From an uncultured bacterium (GTDB lineage Bacteria > Bacteroidota > Bacteroidia > CAILMK01), in assembly GCA_903829945.1 (NCBI GenBank), contig CAIKRV010000091.1, forward strand, positions 1-61,433: a stretch of DNA of 61,433 bases, given 5' to 3'. Under the pieces are notes generated by a model. It saw only the letters and a list, made by a program, of their open reading frames with translations, made no database searches and had not been told where the DNA came from. Positions 1 to 9,104 of the stretch are shown piece by piece. A program made the translations under genes and the position numbers. Position 1 is the first letter of the stretch; each line of letters starts with the position of its first letter.

Positions 1-667
1 CCAAATGAACTGTGATACCTTTCATATTTAATAATATTTTTATGCCGTTGCAAATTTCATCTGCACTGCTTGGTTTCCTAAATTCATCGGTAAATAAATT
101 CACTTCTTCATTTTGTTTTAAGGAGCTTACCATTTTCTGTATAAAACTTGGTTTGCCATTAAAACTTGCGCCATACATTAGCGGTATGCGAGCAATTACT
201 ACTTCAGGATAAATTTCTTTAACTTTAAATTCAGCTTCCAATTTATGTTTTCCATAAACACTCAATGGAACTGTTGGATCAGATTCATTATAATTTCCTT
301 TTTCACCATCAAAAACCAAATCGGTAGAAGCAATCATTAAAGGTATGGCAAATTTTTGAGCACTTGAGGCTAAGTTTAGCGCTGAAATTACATTACAAGC
401 ATAAGAAAGCTCAGGATTTATTTCACAAGCATTAGGATCAGTTAATGCTGCCAAATGAACTATATAATCCGGCCGTATATCTGAAATTAATATATTGACA
501 GCAACATGATCCTCCAGCGATATTTGAACCGTTCGAACATTTTCCTGAAGAATTTCAGAATTTAAATAACAAGCATAAATATCAAAATCATCGGCATAGT
601 TTTGAATAAAATTACCTCCTAAAAAACCACTGGCACCAGTAAGTAAAAGTTTAGGTTTTGTAATCAT
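1..667 (-). CDS. dTDP-4-dehydrorhamnose reductase-like SDR (RmlD family), 3' end cut by window edge
   Basis: A reading frame open from an ATG at 667 to the window edge gives about 222 residues with no stop, so the gene is partial. It starts MITKPKLLLTGASGFLGGNF, a Rossmann nucleotide-binding motif (TGASGFLG, residues 10-17). It then has STDLVFDG (114-121) and YGKHK (Tyr138/Lys142, the YxxxK catalytic pair), the order typical of the RmlD substrate-binding family, which reduces dTDP-4-keto-6-deoxy sugars. It lies 23 nt downstream of rmlB on the same strand and appears to be the next gene of the nucleotide-sugar operon. RmlB making the 4-keto substrate next door fits this role. Exact substrate is uncertain because the C-terminal substrate region is missing and RmlD-like SDRs are diverse. 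Confidence 0.75.
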   Translation of the reverse strand, partial: MITKPKLLLTGASGFLGGNFIQNYADDFDIYACYLNSEILQENVRTVQISLEDHVAVNILISDIRPDYIVHLAALTDPNACEINPELSYACNVISALNLASSAQKFAIPLMIASTDLVFDGEKGNYNESDPTVPLSVYGKHKLEAEFKVKEIYPEVVIARIPLMYGASFNGKPSFIQKMVSSLKQNEEVNLFTDEFRKPSSADEICNGIKILLNMKGITVHL

Positions 668-690
668 TAATAATAATGTTTTATTCAGTA

Positions 691-1743
691 CTAGCCACGC
701 TTACTGTACTGCGAATCATAGTAAGCCGTATAAGAGCCGTCCATAATATGTGAGAGCCAAGTTTCATGATTTAAATACCAGGCAACCGTTTGTTTTAATC
801 CTTCTTCAAAATTCATGCTTGCTTTCCAACCCAAGGTATTTTGAAGTTTAGCACTATCAATGGCATATCTTAAATCATGTCCTGCCCTATCTTTTACAAA
901 ATGAATCAGGTTCCTCGAGCTTCCTGCCTTTCTTTGGAGTGCAGCGTCTGTAATATCACAAAGTTTTTCTACCAAATCAATATTTTTCCATTCATTGGAG
1001 CCGCCTATATTATAGGTTTCACCTATGATGCCGCGATGAAATATTATATCAATCGCATTTACATGATCACCCACCCAAAGCCAATCACGAATGTTTTCTC
1101 CTTTACCGTACACCGGCAATGGTTTATTATGCTTAATATTATGAATAATTAGCGGGATTAACTTTTCAGGAAATTGATAGGGACCGTAATTATTGGAACA
1201 ATTAGAAATAAGAACCGGTAATTGATAAGTGTGGTAAAATGACCGCACCAAATGATCAGACGAGGCCTTTGACGCAGAATAAGGGGAACGCGGATCATAA
1301 TTAGTATTTTCAGTAAAATATCCCTCCTCTCCTAAAGTCCCATATACTTCATCTGTTGAAATATGATAAAATCTCTTGTTTTCAAAATTACTCCAAATAC
1401 TGCGAGAGGCATTTAATAAATTCAGGGTGCCCAATACATTTGTTTTTACGAAAGCCGCCGGGTCCATAATGGATCGATCTACATGAGATTCTGCTGCTAA
1501 ATGAATCACTGCATCAAATTGATATTTTTTAAATATGGCATCAATAAATGCAGCATCAGTAATATCCCCTTTAAGGAAAGTATAATTAGGAAAGGATTCA
1601 ATATCCTTTAAATTTTCCAGATTACCTGCATAAGTAAGTAAATCTAAATTATAAATATGGTAATCTGAATAAAGATTGACAAATAACCTTACCACATGTG
1701 AACCAATGAAACCTGCACCGCCAGTAATTAAAATAGATTTCAT
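691..1743 (-). CDS. rmlB: dTDP-glucose 4,6-dehydratase
   Basis: Extended SDR of 350 residues, normal length for RmlB. It converts dTDP-glucose to dTDP-4-keto-6-deoxyglucose in the cytoplasm, the entry step to dTDP-rhamnose and related deoxysugars. Visible motifs: NAD-binding TGGAGFIGSH (residues 7-16), the catalytic TDE triad (Thr130-Asp131-Glu132) that separates dehydratases from epimerases, and YSASK (Tyr155/Lys159). The segment ESHVDRSI is typical of RmlB. The gene sits between galE (9-nt gap) and the RmlD-like gene (23-nt gap) in the minus-strand nucleotide-sugar operon. Function at family level is secure; the end product depends on genes beyond the window. Confidence 0.95.
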   Translation of the reverse strand: MKSILITGGAGFIGSHVVRLFVNLYSDYHIYNLDLLTYAGNLENLKDIESFPNYTFLKGDITDAAFIDAIFKKYQFDAVIHLAAESHVDRSIMDPAAFVKTNVLGTLNLLNASRSIWSNFENKRFYHISTDEVYGTLGEEGYFTENTNYDPRSPYSASKASSDHLVRSFYHTYQLPVLISNCSNNYGPYQFPEKLIPLIIHNIKHNKPLPVYGKGENIRDWLWVGDHVNAIDIIFHRGIIGETYNIGGSNEWKNIDLVEKLCDITDAALQRKAGSSRNLIHFVKDRAGHDLRYAIDSAKLQNTLGWKASMNFEEGLKQTVAWYLNHETWLSHIMDGSYTAYYDSQYSKRG

Positions 1744-1752
1744 CAGTAAATT

Positions 1753-2793
1753 TTAATTAAAAAGTGAACCGTAAATATTTCGAATATTTTCTTCCCAGCG
1801 CCAGGAAGTAATGACCATATTATCAATATCGCGCTCGGCCACCCAACCTAAAACATTGGTGGCAAAACTGGTATCGGCATAGATGGCTGCTACATCACCC
1901 GATCTTCTCGGGCCGATTTCATAATTAAGTTTAATGCCGGTCTGGCGCTCAAAAGCATGTATGACTTCCAAAACAGTATAACCTCTTCCGGTGCCCAAAT
2001 TAAACACTTCATATTTAGTAGCGTTCTTTTGCGAAACCAATCTTTCAATGGCTATCACGTGTGCTTTTGCCAAATCTACCACATGTATATAATCGCGAAC
2101 ACAAGTTCCATCCGGTGTAGGATAATCATTGCCGAAAACCGTTATTTTTTTACGGATGCCTTTTGCAGTTTGGGTGATGTAAGGCATTAAATTATTAGGA
2201 ATACCTTGAGGCAATTCACCTATACAAGCACTTGGATGTGCACCTATCGGATTAAAATAACGTAAACTAATGGCATTTAAAGGATACGTATTTACAGCAT
2301 CCTCAATAATTTCTTCGGAAATCTTTTTAGTATTGCCATAAGGAGAATATGGTTTCCTTATTTCTGCCTGCTCGGAAACCGGTAATTGATCCGGTTGCGC
2401 ATAAACGGTACAAGAAGAGGAAAAAACTATATTTTTAATTCCCCGTTGAACCATTTCCTGGATTAAATAAATTAAAGAATTCAGGTTATTTTCATAGTAG
2501 GACAAGGGATGACTAACCGATTCGCCGACGGCCTTAAATGCAGCAAAATGAATGACGCCATCGATATTTCCTATGGTATTAAAAAAATCTTCGGTCTCTT
2601 TTTTAATTCTTAAATTAACTTTATGAAATTCCGGTCGGATACCTGTAATTTTTTCAATGCCATCAAGCACCTGTAAATAGGAATTTTCCAAACTATCTAC
2701 AATAATTGGTTCATATCCCGCCTGTATTAACTCCACTACAGTATGAGAGCCAATATACCCGGTACCTCCTGTTACTAAAATACGTGCTTTCAA
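1753..2793 (-). CDS. galE: UDP-glucose 4-epimerase
   Basis: Extended SDR of 346 residues that interconverts UDP-glucose and UDP-galactose (or the N-acetyl forms). Motifs: TGGTGYIGSH near the N-terminus, SSSCTVY (125-131, catalytic Ser), YGNTK (Tyr152/Lys156) and VRDYIHVVDLA, a GalE signature. The start codon is TTG at 2793; no in-frame ATG lies upstream near the Rossmann motif, and the TTG overlaps the TGA stop of the preceding acetyltransferase gene as TTGA. This supports translational coupling. Residues that set UDP-GlcNAc use cannot be judged here. It supplies galactose-type precursors within the same operon as Ugd, Uxs and RmlB. Confidence 0.93.
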   Translation of the reverse strand: MKARILVTGGTGYIGSHTVVELIQAGYEPIIVDSLENSYLQVLDGIEKITGIRPEFHKVNLRIKKETEDFFNTIGNIDGVIHFAAFKAVGESVSHPLSYYENNLNSLIYLIQEMVQRGIKNIVFSSSCTVYAQPDQLPVSEQAEIRKPYSPYGNTKKISEEIIEDAVNTYPLNAISLRYFNPIGAHPSACIGELPQGIPNNLMPYITQTAKGIRKKITVFGNDYPTPDGTCVRDYIHVVDLAKAHVIAIERLVSQKNATKYEVFNLGTGRGYTVLEVIHAFERQTGIKLNYEIGPRRSGDVAAIYADTSFATNVLGWVAERDIDNMVITSWRWEENIRNIYGSLFN

Positions 2794-3368
2794 ATGGAAC
2801 TTAATTTAATTATTGAATTATCTACCAGTTTATATTTCTGTCCACTTTCGGGACAAATAGCTTCATTATTTTCATTAAAATGTAGTGGGTGACCATATGC
2901 TCCAATCCAACCATGTTGTACAGCAGGATTGCCATATACAAGAGCAAAAGGCTTTACTTCTTTGGTAACTACGGCACCTGCCCCTACAAATGCATAAGTT
3001 CCTATTTCATTTCCACAAACTAATGTGGCATTAGCACCAATACTGGCACCCTTACGAATAATAGTGGGTAAGAATTCATTTTTACGAACAATGGCACTTC
3101 TAGGATTAATAACATTAGTAAATACCATGCTCGGGCCTAAAAAAACATCGTCCTCGCAAGTAACACCGGTATAGAGAGAAACATTATTTTGAATTTTAAC
3201 ATTATTTCCCAATACTGCGCCCGGAGCAATATATACATTTTGACCAATGATGCAATTTTCTCCTATTATGCAATCGGAAGAAATATGCGAAAAATGCCAT
3301 ATTTTAGTGCCCACACCAATGCGACAACCTTCATCAATCACAGCACTTGGGTGAGCAAAATACGTCAT
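2790..3368 (-). CDS. WbpD/WlbB-like sugar N-acetyltransferase (left-handed beta-helix)
   Basis: Protein of 192 residues made of hexapeptide repeats (left-handed beta helix) through about residue 150. The order TIIRKGASIGANATLVCG, YAFVGAGAVVTKEV and YGNPA is the pattern of the WbpD/WlbB family, which acetylates the 3-amino group of UDP-2-acetamido-3-amino-2,3-dideoxy-glucuronate using acetyl-CoA. The C-terminal tail CPESGQKYKL is also typical of that family. The DegT/WbpE-like aminotransferase upstream in the operon would make the amino substrate. The matching WbpB dehydrogenase is not in this window, so the full diacetamido-uronic acid route is inferred. Other 3- or 4-amino sugars are possible substrates. 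Confidence 0.82.
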   Translation of the reverse strand: MTYFAHPSAVIDEGCRIGVGTKIWHFSHISSDCIIGENCIIGQNVYIAPGAVLGNNVKIQNNVSLYTGVTCEDDVFLGPSMVFTNVINPRSAIVRKNEFLPTIIRKGASIGANATLVCGNEIGTYAFVGAGAVVTKEVKPFALVYGNPAVQHGWIGAYGHPLHFNENNEAICPESGQKYKLVDNSIIKLSSI

Positions 3369-3371
3369 GGA

Positions 3372-4325
3372 TTAAGAATTAAATTCAGGTAAAGCTTTAA
3401 AATAATCCAAAGTAATTTTCAATCCTTCACTTCTGGAAACTTTCGGTTCCCATCCAAGAATGGATTGCGCTTTAGAAATATCCGGTCTTCTTTGTTGCGG
3501 ATCATCAGTAGGAAGCGGTTCATAAATCACTTTACTGCGGGAGCCCGTTAAAGCAACTACTTCATCTGCAAATTCCTTAATCGTAATTTCAGATGGATTT
3601 CCAATATTTACCGGCAAAGCATAGTCGCTTAGTAATAATTTATATATTCCATCCACTAAATCATCTACGAAACAGAAAGAGCGGGTTTGACTGCCGTCTC
3701 CGAATACAGTGATGTCTTCGCCTCTTAGCGCTTGGCTCATAAAAGTTGGTAAAGCACGACCATCATCCAATCGCATACGAGGTCCATAGGTATTAAAAAT
3801 ACGAATAATGCGTGTTTCTAATTGATGGAAGCGGTGATAAGCCATAGTAATTGCTTCCTGAAAGCGTTTGGCCTCATCATATACCCCACGAGGTCCGATA
3901 GGATTTACATTTCCCCAATATTCCTCGGTTTGCGGATGCACATGCGGATCTCCATAAACTTCGGAAGTGGAGGCAATAAGCATGCGTGCATTTTTAGCTT
4001 TGGCTAATCCCAATAAATTTAAAGTACCCAAGGAACCCACTTTCATGGTTTGTATGGGCATTTTTAAATAATCTATAGGACTGGCAGGAGAAGCAAAATG
4101 TAAAATGTATTTTAAATCACCGGGAACATGAACAAATTTTGAAACATCATGATGATGAAATTCAAAATCTTCCCTTGGAAATAAATGACTAATATTATTA
4201 ATATTTCCAGTTAGCAAATTATCCATGCCAATCACATGGAAACCTTCCTTCAGGAAACGATCGCTTAGGTGCGAACCTAAAAATCCTGCTGCACCGGTTA
4301 TTAAAACTCTTTCTTTTTTCATCAA
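3372..4325 (-). CDS. uxs: UDP-glucuronate decarboxylase (UDP-xylose synthase)
   Basis: Extended SDR of 317 residues that oxidises and decarboxylates UDP-glucuronate to UDP-xylose. Diagnostic segments: [10 protein letters not shown] (10-18 region), [10 protein letters not shown] (77-86), STSEVYGDP (119-127), [11 protein letters not shown] (Tyr149/Lys153) and [12 protein letters not shown]. The SPASP and GPRG..YDEAKR motifs are characteristic of Uxs rather than GalE or RmlB. It lies 18 nt after ugd, whose product UDP-glucuronate is its substrate, and 3 nt before the WbpD-like gene. The pairing argues for xylose in a surface glycan. An alternative product, UDP-4-keto-pentose, is less likely without an ArnA-type fusion. 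Confidence 0.92.
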   Translation of the reverse strand: MMKKERVLITGAAGFLGSHLSDRFLKEGFHVIGMDNLLTGNINNISHLFPREDFEFHHHDVSKFVHVPGDLKYILHFASPASPIDYLKMPIQTMKVGSLGTLNLLGLAKAKNARMLIASTSEVYGDPHVHPQTEEYWGNVNPIGPRGVYDEAKRFQEAITMAYHRFHQLETRIIRIFNTYGPRMRLDDGRALPTFMSQALRGEDITVFGDGSQTRSFCFVDDLVDGIYKLLLSDYALPVNIGNPSEITIKEFADEVVALTGSRSKVIYEPLPTDDPQQRRPDISKAQSILGWEPKVSRSEGLKITLDYFKALPEFNS

Positions 4326-4343
4326 ATTTGGTTTTTATTTTAA

Positions 4344-5666
4344 TTATTTTTTGGAATGTCCTACTACTCTTCTTCCAACAGATTCGTAATGGTATCCCAA
4401 TTCTTCCATTTGCGCAGTTTCAAATAAGTTTCTTCCATCGAATATAACTTTATTTTTGAGTGCTGCAGACATTTGATCAAAATTTGGCGTACGGAATACC
4501 GGCCATTCCGTCATAATCATTAAAGCATCTGCGCCTTCCAATGGTTGATATTGATGTTCGCAGAACATTACATTATCGCCAAATATTTTCTTAACATTAT
4601 CCATAGCTTCCGGATCATAAACAGCTACCGTTGCACCTTCAGCAAGTAAGGTTGTGATATTATTTAAAGCCGGAGCCTCACGGATATCATCGGTATGCGG
4701 TTTAAAAGCTAAACCCCAAATAGCAATTTTTTTACCCTTTAAATCATTATTAAAATAACGTTTTAAATTAGGAATCAATCTTGTTTTTTGATGTTCATTT
4801 ACATCCATTACAGCATGTAAAATTTTAAAATCATATTTATAATCGGCAGAAGTTTTAGCTAAGGCTTGTACGTCCTTTGGGAAACAACTTCCACCGTATC
4901 CAATGCCTGCAAATAAAAATCTTTTACCTATACGACTATCAGAGCCAATACCTATGCGGATTTGATCAACATTGGCACCAACTTTCTCGCAAAGGTTAGC
5001 AATCTCATTCATGAAAGTTATTTTAGTAGCTAAAAATGCATTGGCTGCATATTTGGTTACTTCAGCAGAACGTTCATCCATAAAAATTACCGGATTGCCT
5101 TGACGAACAAATGGTGCATATAATCTATCCATTAATTCCTTAGCGCGCTCGGAGCTGGTACCGATCACCACCCTTTCAGGTTTCATAAAATCTTCCACAG
5201 CTACGCCTTCACGTAGGAATTCAGGATTAGAAACCACATCGAATTCCACTTGCGCACCGGCAGCAATACGGGCCTTCACTAAATCTGCCGTTCCTACCGG
5301 AACAGTACTTTTATCCACAATAACGGTATAGGATTTTAATAAAGGGCCTAATTGATCGGCCACTTGTAAAATATATTTTAAATCAGCAGAGCCGTCTTCC
5401 CCGGGAGGCGTAGGCAAGGCAAGAAAAATAATTTTTGCATCTTTAATACCTTCTTCCAAATCAGTGGTAAAAGATAATCTGTTCTCTTTGATATTACGTT
5501 CAAATAAAATATCAAGACCAGGTTCATAAATTGGGATTTGCCCATTGCGCATTTTATCAACTTTGTTTTTGTCGATATCAACGCAACAAACATTATTGCC
5601 ATTTTCAGCAAAACAGGTCCCTGTAACAAGACCAACATACCCGGTGCCAACAACTGCTATTTGCAT
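4344..5666 (-). CDS. ugd: UDP-glucose 6-dehydrogenase
   Basis: Protein of 440 residues in the UDP-glucose/GDP-mannose dehydrogenase family. It oxidises UDP-glucose to UDP-glucuronate with two NAD+. Motifs: N-terminal GTGYVGLVTG (7-16), DKSTVPVGT (118-126), the central NPEFLREG (147-154), and GYGGSCFPKD with catalytic Cys261. A C-terminal capping domain with KPHTDDIREAP follows. It stands between the DegT aminotransferase (43-nt gap) and uxs, feeding UDP-glucuronate to Uxs and possibly to amino-uronic acid synthesis. A UDP-GlcNAc 6-dehydrogenase (WbpA-type) is the main alternative, but the sequence reads as the Ugd/RkpK type. Confidence 0.94.
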   Translation of the reverse strand: MQIAVVGTGYVGLVTGTCFAENGNNVCCVDIDKNKVDKMRNGQIPIYEPGLDILFERNIKENRLSFTTDLEEGIKDAKIIFLALPTPPGEDGSADLKYILQVADQLGPLLKSYTVIVDKSTVPVGTADLVKARIAAGAQVEFDVVSNPEFLREGVAVEDFMKPERVVIGTSSERAKELMDRLYAPFVRQGNPVIFMDERSAEVTKYAANAFLATKITFMNEIANLCEKVGANVDQIRIGIGSDSRIGKRFLFAGIGYGGSCFPKDVQALAKTSADYKYDFKILHAVMDVNEHQKTRLIPNLKRYFNNDLKGKKIAIWGLAFKPHTDDIREAPALNNITTLLAEGATVAVYDPEAMDNVKKIFGDNVMFCEHQYQPLEGADALMIMTEWPVFRTPNFDQMSAALKNKVIFDGRNLFETAQMEELGYHYESVGRRVVGHSKK

Positions 5667-5709
5667 ATTTTTAAAATTATTGATGCCTAACTTTTAGGTC
5701 AGGGTTTAT

Positions 5710-6840
5710 TTAATGATTAAAAAAATTATTTACTGTATTTGTTATAAAACTTAATTGCTCCTCAGAAAGCTCAGTATGCATTGGAAGACTAATTACTTCC
5801 TCGCTCAATTGCAAACTCACCGATAACTGAGAAACATCAAAACGACAACTTTCGGCATAAGGTTTATGCACATGAATCGGACAAGGATAATATACCTTAT
5901 TCGGCACCTTATGTTCATCCAAATATTTTCCTAAGGTATCACGTTTGCCATTTTTAACTTTAAGGGTATATTGATGGAAAATATGCGTGGAACCTGCTGC
6001 ACGTGTCGGAATTTGCAGATGAGGATTATTGCTGAAAGCAGCATCATAAGCAGCAGCGGCAGCTTGGCGTGCTTCATTGTAGGAAGCCAAGTGACGAAGT
6101 TTAATTCTTAAAATTGCAGCTTGCAAAGTATCCATTCTGGAATTGACCCCTATTTCACGATAAAAATATTGATCCCCTTGTCCATGATTGGCAATAGATT
6201 TTATTTTATCTGCTAATACATCATCATTGGTAAATAAAGCGCCGGCATCCCCGGCAGCTCCTAAATTCTTGGAAGGAAAAAATGAAGTACAACCGATATG
6301 ACCGATGGTACCTGCTTTTACATTTTTGCCTTGAAAATTATAATCACTGCCCAAAGCTTGTGCATTATCTTCAATGACGAACAAATCATGTTCTTTGGCA
6401 ATATCCATAATTAAATTCATGTTCGCACATTGACCAAAAAGGTGAACAGGAATAATAACGCGGGTTTTATCAGAAATAGCCAATTTTAGTTTGGCAATAT
6501 CCAAATTGAAGGTATTAGGATCCACATCCACCAAAACGGGAGTTAATTTTAATAACCTCACTACTTCAGCGGTAGCCACGAAGGTGAAATCAGGAGTAAT
6601 GACCTCAGCTCCTTCAGGAAGGTCCAGCGCCATGAGTGCCAATTGCAAAGCATCAGTTCCATTGGCACAACCAATTACATGTTTTACTTGAAGATATTCA
6701 GCGAGTTCACTTTCAAAAGCCGCAACATCCGGACCTTTAATGAAAGCAGTAGTGTTAAGAATCTGATTTATAGCGGAGTCAATCTCGTTCCGAATTTTAT
6801 CATGTTGGCCGGAAAGATCAACCATTTTAATAGGCTGCAT
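5710..6840 (-). CDS. DegT/DnrJ/EryC1/StrS sugar aminotransferase (WbpE-like)
   Basis: PLP-dependent nucleotide-sugar aminotransferase of 376 residues, typical length. Motifs: CANGTDALQLAL (58-69, phosphate binding), IEDNAQALGS (156-165), and FFPSKNLGAAGDAG with the PLP-binding Lys191. The C-terminal CPIHVHKPY and SLPMHTELSEEQ match the WbpE/PseC-like group. It probably transfers an amino group from glutamate to a keto sugar. The WbpD-like acetyltransferase four genes later makes a 3-amino uronic acid the best guess; other amino sugars (for example dTDP-linked, given RmlB) are possible. It is the first gene of the nucleotide-sugar operon, with a strong promoter just upstream. Confidence 0.88.
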   Translation of the reverse strand: MQPIKMVDLSGQHDKIRNEIDSAINQILNTTAFIKGPDVAAFESELAEYLQVKHVIGCANGTDALQLALMALDLPEGAEVITPDFTFVATAEVVRLLKLTPVLVDVDPNTFNLDIAKLKLAISDKTRVIIPVHLFGQCANMNLIMDIAKEHDLFVIEDNAQALGSDYNFQGKNVKAGTIGHIGCTSFFPSKNLGAAGDAGALFTNDDVLADKIKSIANHGQGDQYFYREIGVNSRMDTLQAAILRIKLRHLASYNEARQAAAAAYDAAFSNNPHLQIPTRAAGSTHIFHQYTLKVKNGKRDTLGKYLDEHKVPNKVYYPCPIHVHKPYAESCRFDVSQLSVSLQLSEEVISLPMHTELSEEQLSFITNTVNNFFNH

Positions 6841-6860
6841 TATATAAAAATATATTTTTG

Positions 6861-6893
6861 CAAAGATACATTCCTTATTGGAGAATTTCCAAA
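6861..6893 (-). promoter_or_regulatory. Promoter of the nucleotide-sugar operon
   Basis: On the minus strand a perfect Bacteroidota -7 box TATCTTTG (6868 to 6861) is preceded by a -33 box TTTG (6893 to 6890) with a 21-nt spacer. The ATG of the aminotransferase follows 20 nt after the -7 box. This is the classic sigma-ABfr arrangement and implies transcription of the seven genes from here to the window edge. Confidence 0.75.
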
Positions 6894-6946
6894 CATAGCA
6901 TCAATTTTGACCTAAATGCACCCTTTTTGGCCATCCTTAGCAGCTA

Positions 6947-6980
6947 ACTTGCCAGTTATTGTAACATTTGCTTAATTTTG
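6947..6980 (+). promoter_or_regulatory. Probable promoter of the barrel protein-waaA unit
   Basis: TAATTTTG at 6973-6980 matches the -7 consensus TAnnTTTG, with a weak -33-like CTTG at 6947-6950 and a 22-nt spacer. The ATG of the outer-membrane protein lies 16 nt after the box. It is divergent from the nucleotide-sugar promoter. Confidence 0.55.
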
Positions 6981-6996
6981 CACGCTATTCAAACTT

Positions 6997-7779
6997 ATGA
7001 GAAAAGCACTCTCTCTTCTAATTCTTACACTTTGTATCCTGAATACCAACGGATATGCTCAAAAGCATACCATTAAGGACACCAGCTTACCTGTATTTAT
7101 GGTCGGTGCACAACTAGAGGGTGATCTTACCGCAGGGGATTTAAAACAAAGGTTTGGCCCCGGAATTACCGTCGGTGGATTTGTAAGCTATAAAACTTCC
7201 TCCAATTGGATGTTTATTCTTGAATACGCTTACATGTACAGCTCTAATGTGAATGAAAACCATGCTTTGGATAGTATTTCAACCAAAAATGCTGACCCTA
7301 GTCAAAGATATCTCATCAATGCCAATGGGGAATACCAAATTTTAAATATTTACGAAAGCGGGAATATTGTTTTGTTTAAAATCGGTAAAATCTTACCCTT
7401 GCTCCAAAGAAATCCAAATTGTGGATTAACCATTAAAGCGGGAGCCGGTTTTATGCAGCATGAAATTTATTATTATTGGGTAGGCGATGCTCCACCGCAA
7501 TTGAGCGGCAATTACATTAAAGGTTATGACCGCTTGACTTACGGACCTGCCATTTCAGGTTCTCTCGGTTATCATTACATGAGTAATAATGCAAAAGTAA
7601 ATTTTGAAATTGATTTGGATATTATTAAGGGGTTCACTTACGATCAACGTCCTTATGATTTTAATACCCAACAATGGAATAATAAACTCAGGAACGATAT
7701 TTTAATGGGAATAAAACTAGCATGGTTTTTTCCTATTTACGGGAAGAATTCAAAAGTTGAAGGAAATACATTTTATTAA
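6997..7779 (+). CDS. Predicted outer-membrane beta-barrel protein, function unknown
   Basis: Protein of 260 residues with a signal peptide ending about NGYAQ (residue 22), then alternating hydrophobic/polar strands with many aromatic residues (for example FILEYAYMYSS, YYYWVG, GSLGYHYMS), as in small outer-membrane barrels. It ends in an aromatic (FY) residue pair after ILMGIKLAWFFPIYG, consistent with barrel assembly signals. I do not recognise a specific family. It lies 18 nt upstream of waaA on the same strand, so they are probably co-transcribed. A link to lipopolysaccharide or the envelope is suggested only by that pairing. Confidence 0.6.
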   Translation: MRKALSLLILTLCILNTNGYAQKHTIKDTSLPVFMVGAQLEGDLTAGDLKQRFGPGITVGGFVSYKTSSNWMFILEYAYMYSSNVNENHALDSISTKNADPSQRYLINANGEYQILNIYESGNIVLFKIGKILPLLQRNPNCGLTIKAGAGFMQHEIYYYWVGDAPPQLSGNYIKGYDRLTYGPAISGSLGYHYMSNNAKVNFEIDLDIIKGFTYDQRPYDFNTQQWNNKLRNDILMGIKLAWFFPIYGKNSKVEGNTFY

Positions 7780-7797
7780 ACCATAATTCTCAAAATA

Positions 7798-9045
7798 TTG
7801 GATATTATCAGCCTTAATTTTTACAACTTAAGCATTTTTCTTTATGTCCTGGGCATTAAGATAGCTGCTATATTTAAAAATGAAAAGGCCATTTTATGGG
7901 TAAAGGGTCGCCAACATATTTTTGAAGAAATTCAAAATAAATTAAACCCAAATGAAGAACGTATTTGGATGCATTTTGCTTCTCTGGGTGAATTTGAACA
8001 AGGACGCCCTTTATTAGAAAAAATCAAGGAAAAACACCCAAATTATAAAATAGTTCTAACGTTCTATTCGCCTTCCGGATATGAAATCAGGAAAAATTAT
8101 AGTCACGCGGATTATGTTTTTTACTTACCTGCCGATACCCGAAAAAATGCCAGAATGTTCCTGGAATTGGTAAAGCCCAAATTAGTGATTTTTGTAAAAT
8201 ATGAATTTTGGTACCATTATTTTATGGCCATCGGTAGAAGAAAAATACCGTTTCTCATGATTTCAACGGTGATGAGAAAATCACAAATATTTTTTAAATG
8301 GTACGGTTCAGAAATGAGAAAAATGCTCAATTCGGTCACGTATTTTTTTACGCAGGATCAATACTCACAACATCTATTATTAAAGTTGGATTTAGGAAAT
8401 GCAAGTATTAGCGGAGATACCCGAGTAGATAGAGTATTAAACATAGCAGAAAACACAGCAATAATTAAAGCCATTGATATTTTCTTAAACAAAGAAAAAG
8501 CTATTATTGGAGGTAGTGTATATTTGGCAGATTGTAAATTTATAAAAGATGCGATTGCATCCGGATTAATTGACCAAAAAATAATATTGGTGCCCCATGA
8601 TGTAAGTGCCGAAAATATTAATCAAATTCAAAACCTATTCGGAGAACAATCTATTTTGTATTCTGAGTTTAATAACGAAACAGAACAAAAAATATTAATT
8701 GTAAATACGGTAGGATTGCTTTCTGCAATTTATCAATATGGTACTTATGCCATTATAGGTGGAGGTTTCGGGAAAAGTATTCATAATATTTTAGAGCCGG
8801 CGGCTTTTGGACTTCCCGTAGTATTTGGACCCAATTATCACAAGTTTAAAGAAGCGAATGAAATGTTGGCTTGCAATGCAGCATATACTTTTTCCAATCA
8901 GCAACAATTTGAAAAGATTATCTCCCGATTTAAAAATGAAGAAGAACTCAATTTGAGCAGTAATGCCTCAAAAACTTATATTAATATGAATGCAGGAGGC
9001 ACTGAAAAGATTTATCATTGGATGATAGAAAAAGATATTTTATAG
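7798..9045 (+). CDS. waaA: 3-deoxy-D-manno-octulosonic acid (Kdo) transferase
   Basis: Glycosyltransferase of 415 residues that attaches Kdo to lipid A precursor at the inner face of the cytoplasmic membrane. The N-terminal helix with FYNLSIFLYVLGIKIAAIF (about residues 8-26), then ILWVKGRQHIF, matches the usual WaaA anchor and GR motif. ASLGEFEQGRPLLE (about 62-75) carries the conserved acidic acceptor-site residue. The C-terminal half has GGGFGKSIHNILEPAAFGLPVVFGP, the CMP-Kdo binding segment (shown here in parts: GGGFGKSIHN, EPAAFGLPV). The start is TTG at 7798: no ATG exists between the preceding stop and the conserved N-terminus. A terminator follows. Confidence 0.93.
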   Translation: MDIISLNFYNLSIFLYVLGIKIAAIFKNEKAILWVKGRQHIFEEIQNKLNPNEERIWMHFASLGEFEQGRPLLEKIKEKHPNYKIVLTFYSPSGYEIRKNYSHADYVFYLPADTRKNARMFLELVKPKLVIFVKYEFWYHYFMAIGRRKIPFLMISTVMRKSQIFFKWYGSEMRKMLNSVTYFFTQDQYSQHLLLKLDLGNASISGDTRVDRVLNIAENTAIIKAIDIFLNKEKAIIGGSVYLADCKFIKDAIASGLIDQKIILVPHDVSAENINQIQNLFGEQSILYSEFNNETEQKILIVNTVGLLSAIYQYGTYAIIGGGFGKSIHNILEPAAFGLPVVFGPNYHKFKEANEMLACNAAYTFSNQQQFEKIISRFKNEEELNLSSNASKTYINMNAGGTEKIYHWMIEKDIL

Positions 9046-9063
9046 GATATAACAAATTATAAA

Positions 9064-9094
9064 AAAAGGCACCTTATTGCTAAGGTGCCTTTTT
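9064..9094. terminator. Bidirectional terminator between waaA and the peroxidase gene
   Basis: A 9-bp GC-bearing stem (GGCACCTTA 9068-9076 / TAAGGTGCC 9081-9089) with a 4-nt loop is flanked by A and T runs. It can therefore end transcription of waaA (plus) and of the glutathione peroxidase gene (minus), which converge here. Confidence 0.88.
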
Positions 9095-9104
9095 ATTTTA
9101 AAAT

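Noticed and set aside
12-212. Open frame on the plus strand at the window start
   Set aside because: Antisense to the RmlD-like gene, which has clear SDR motifs over the same bases.
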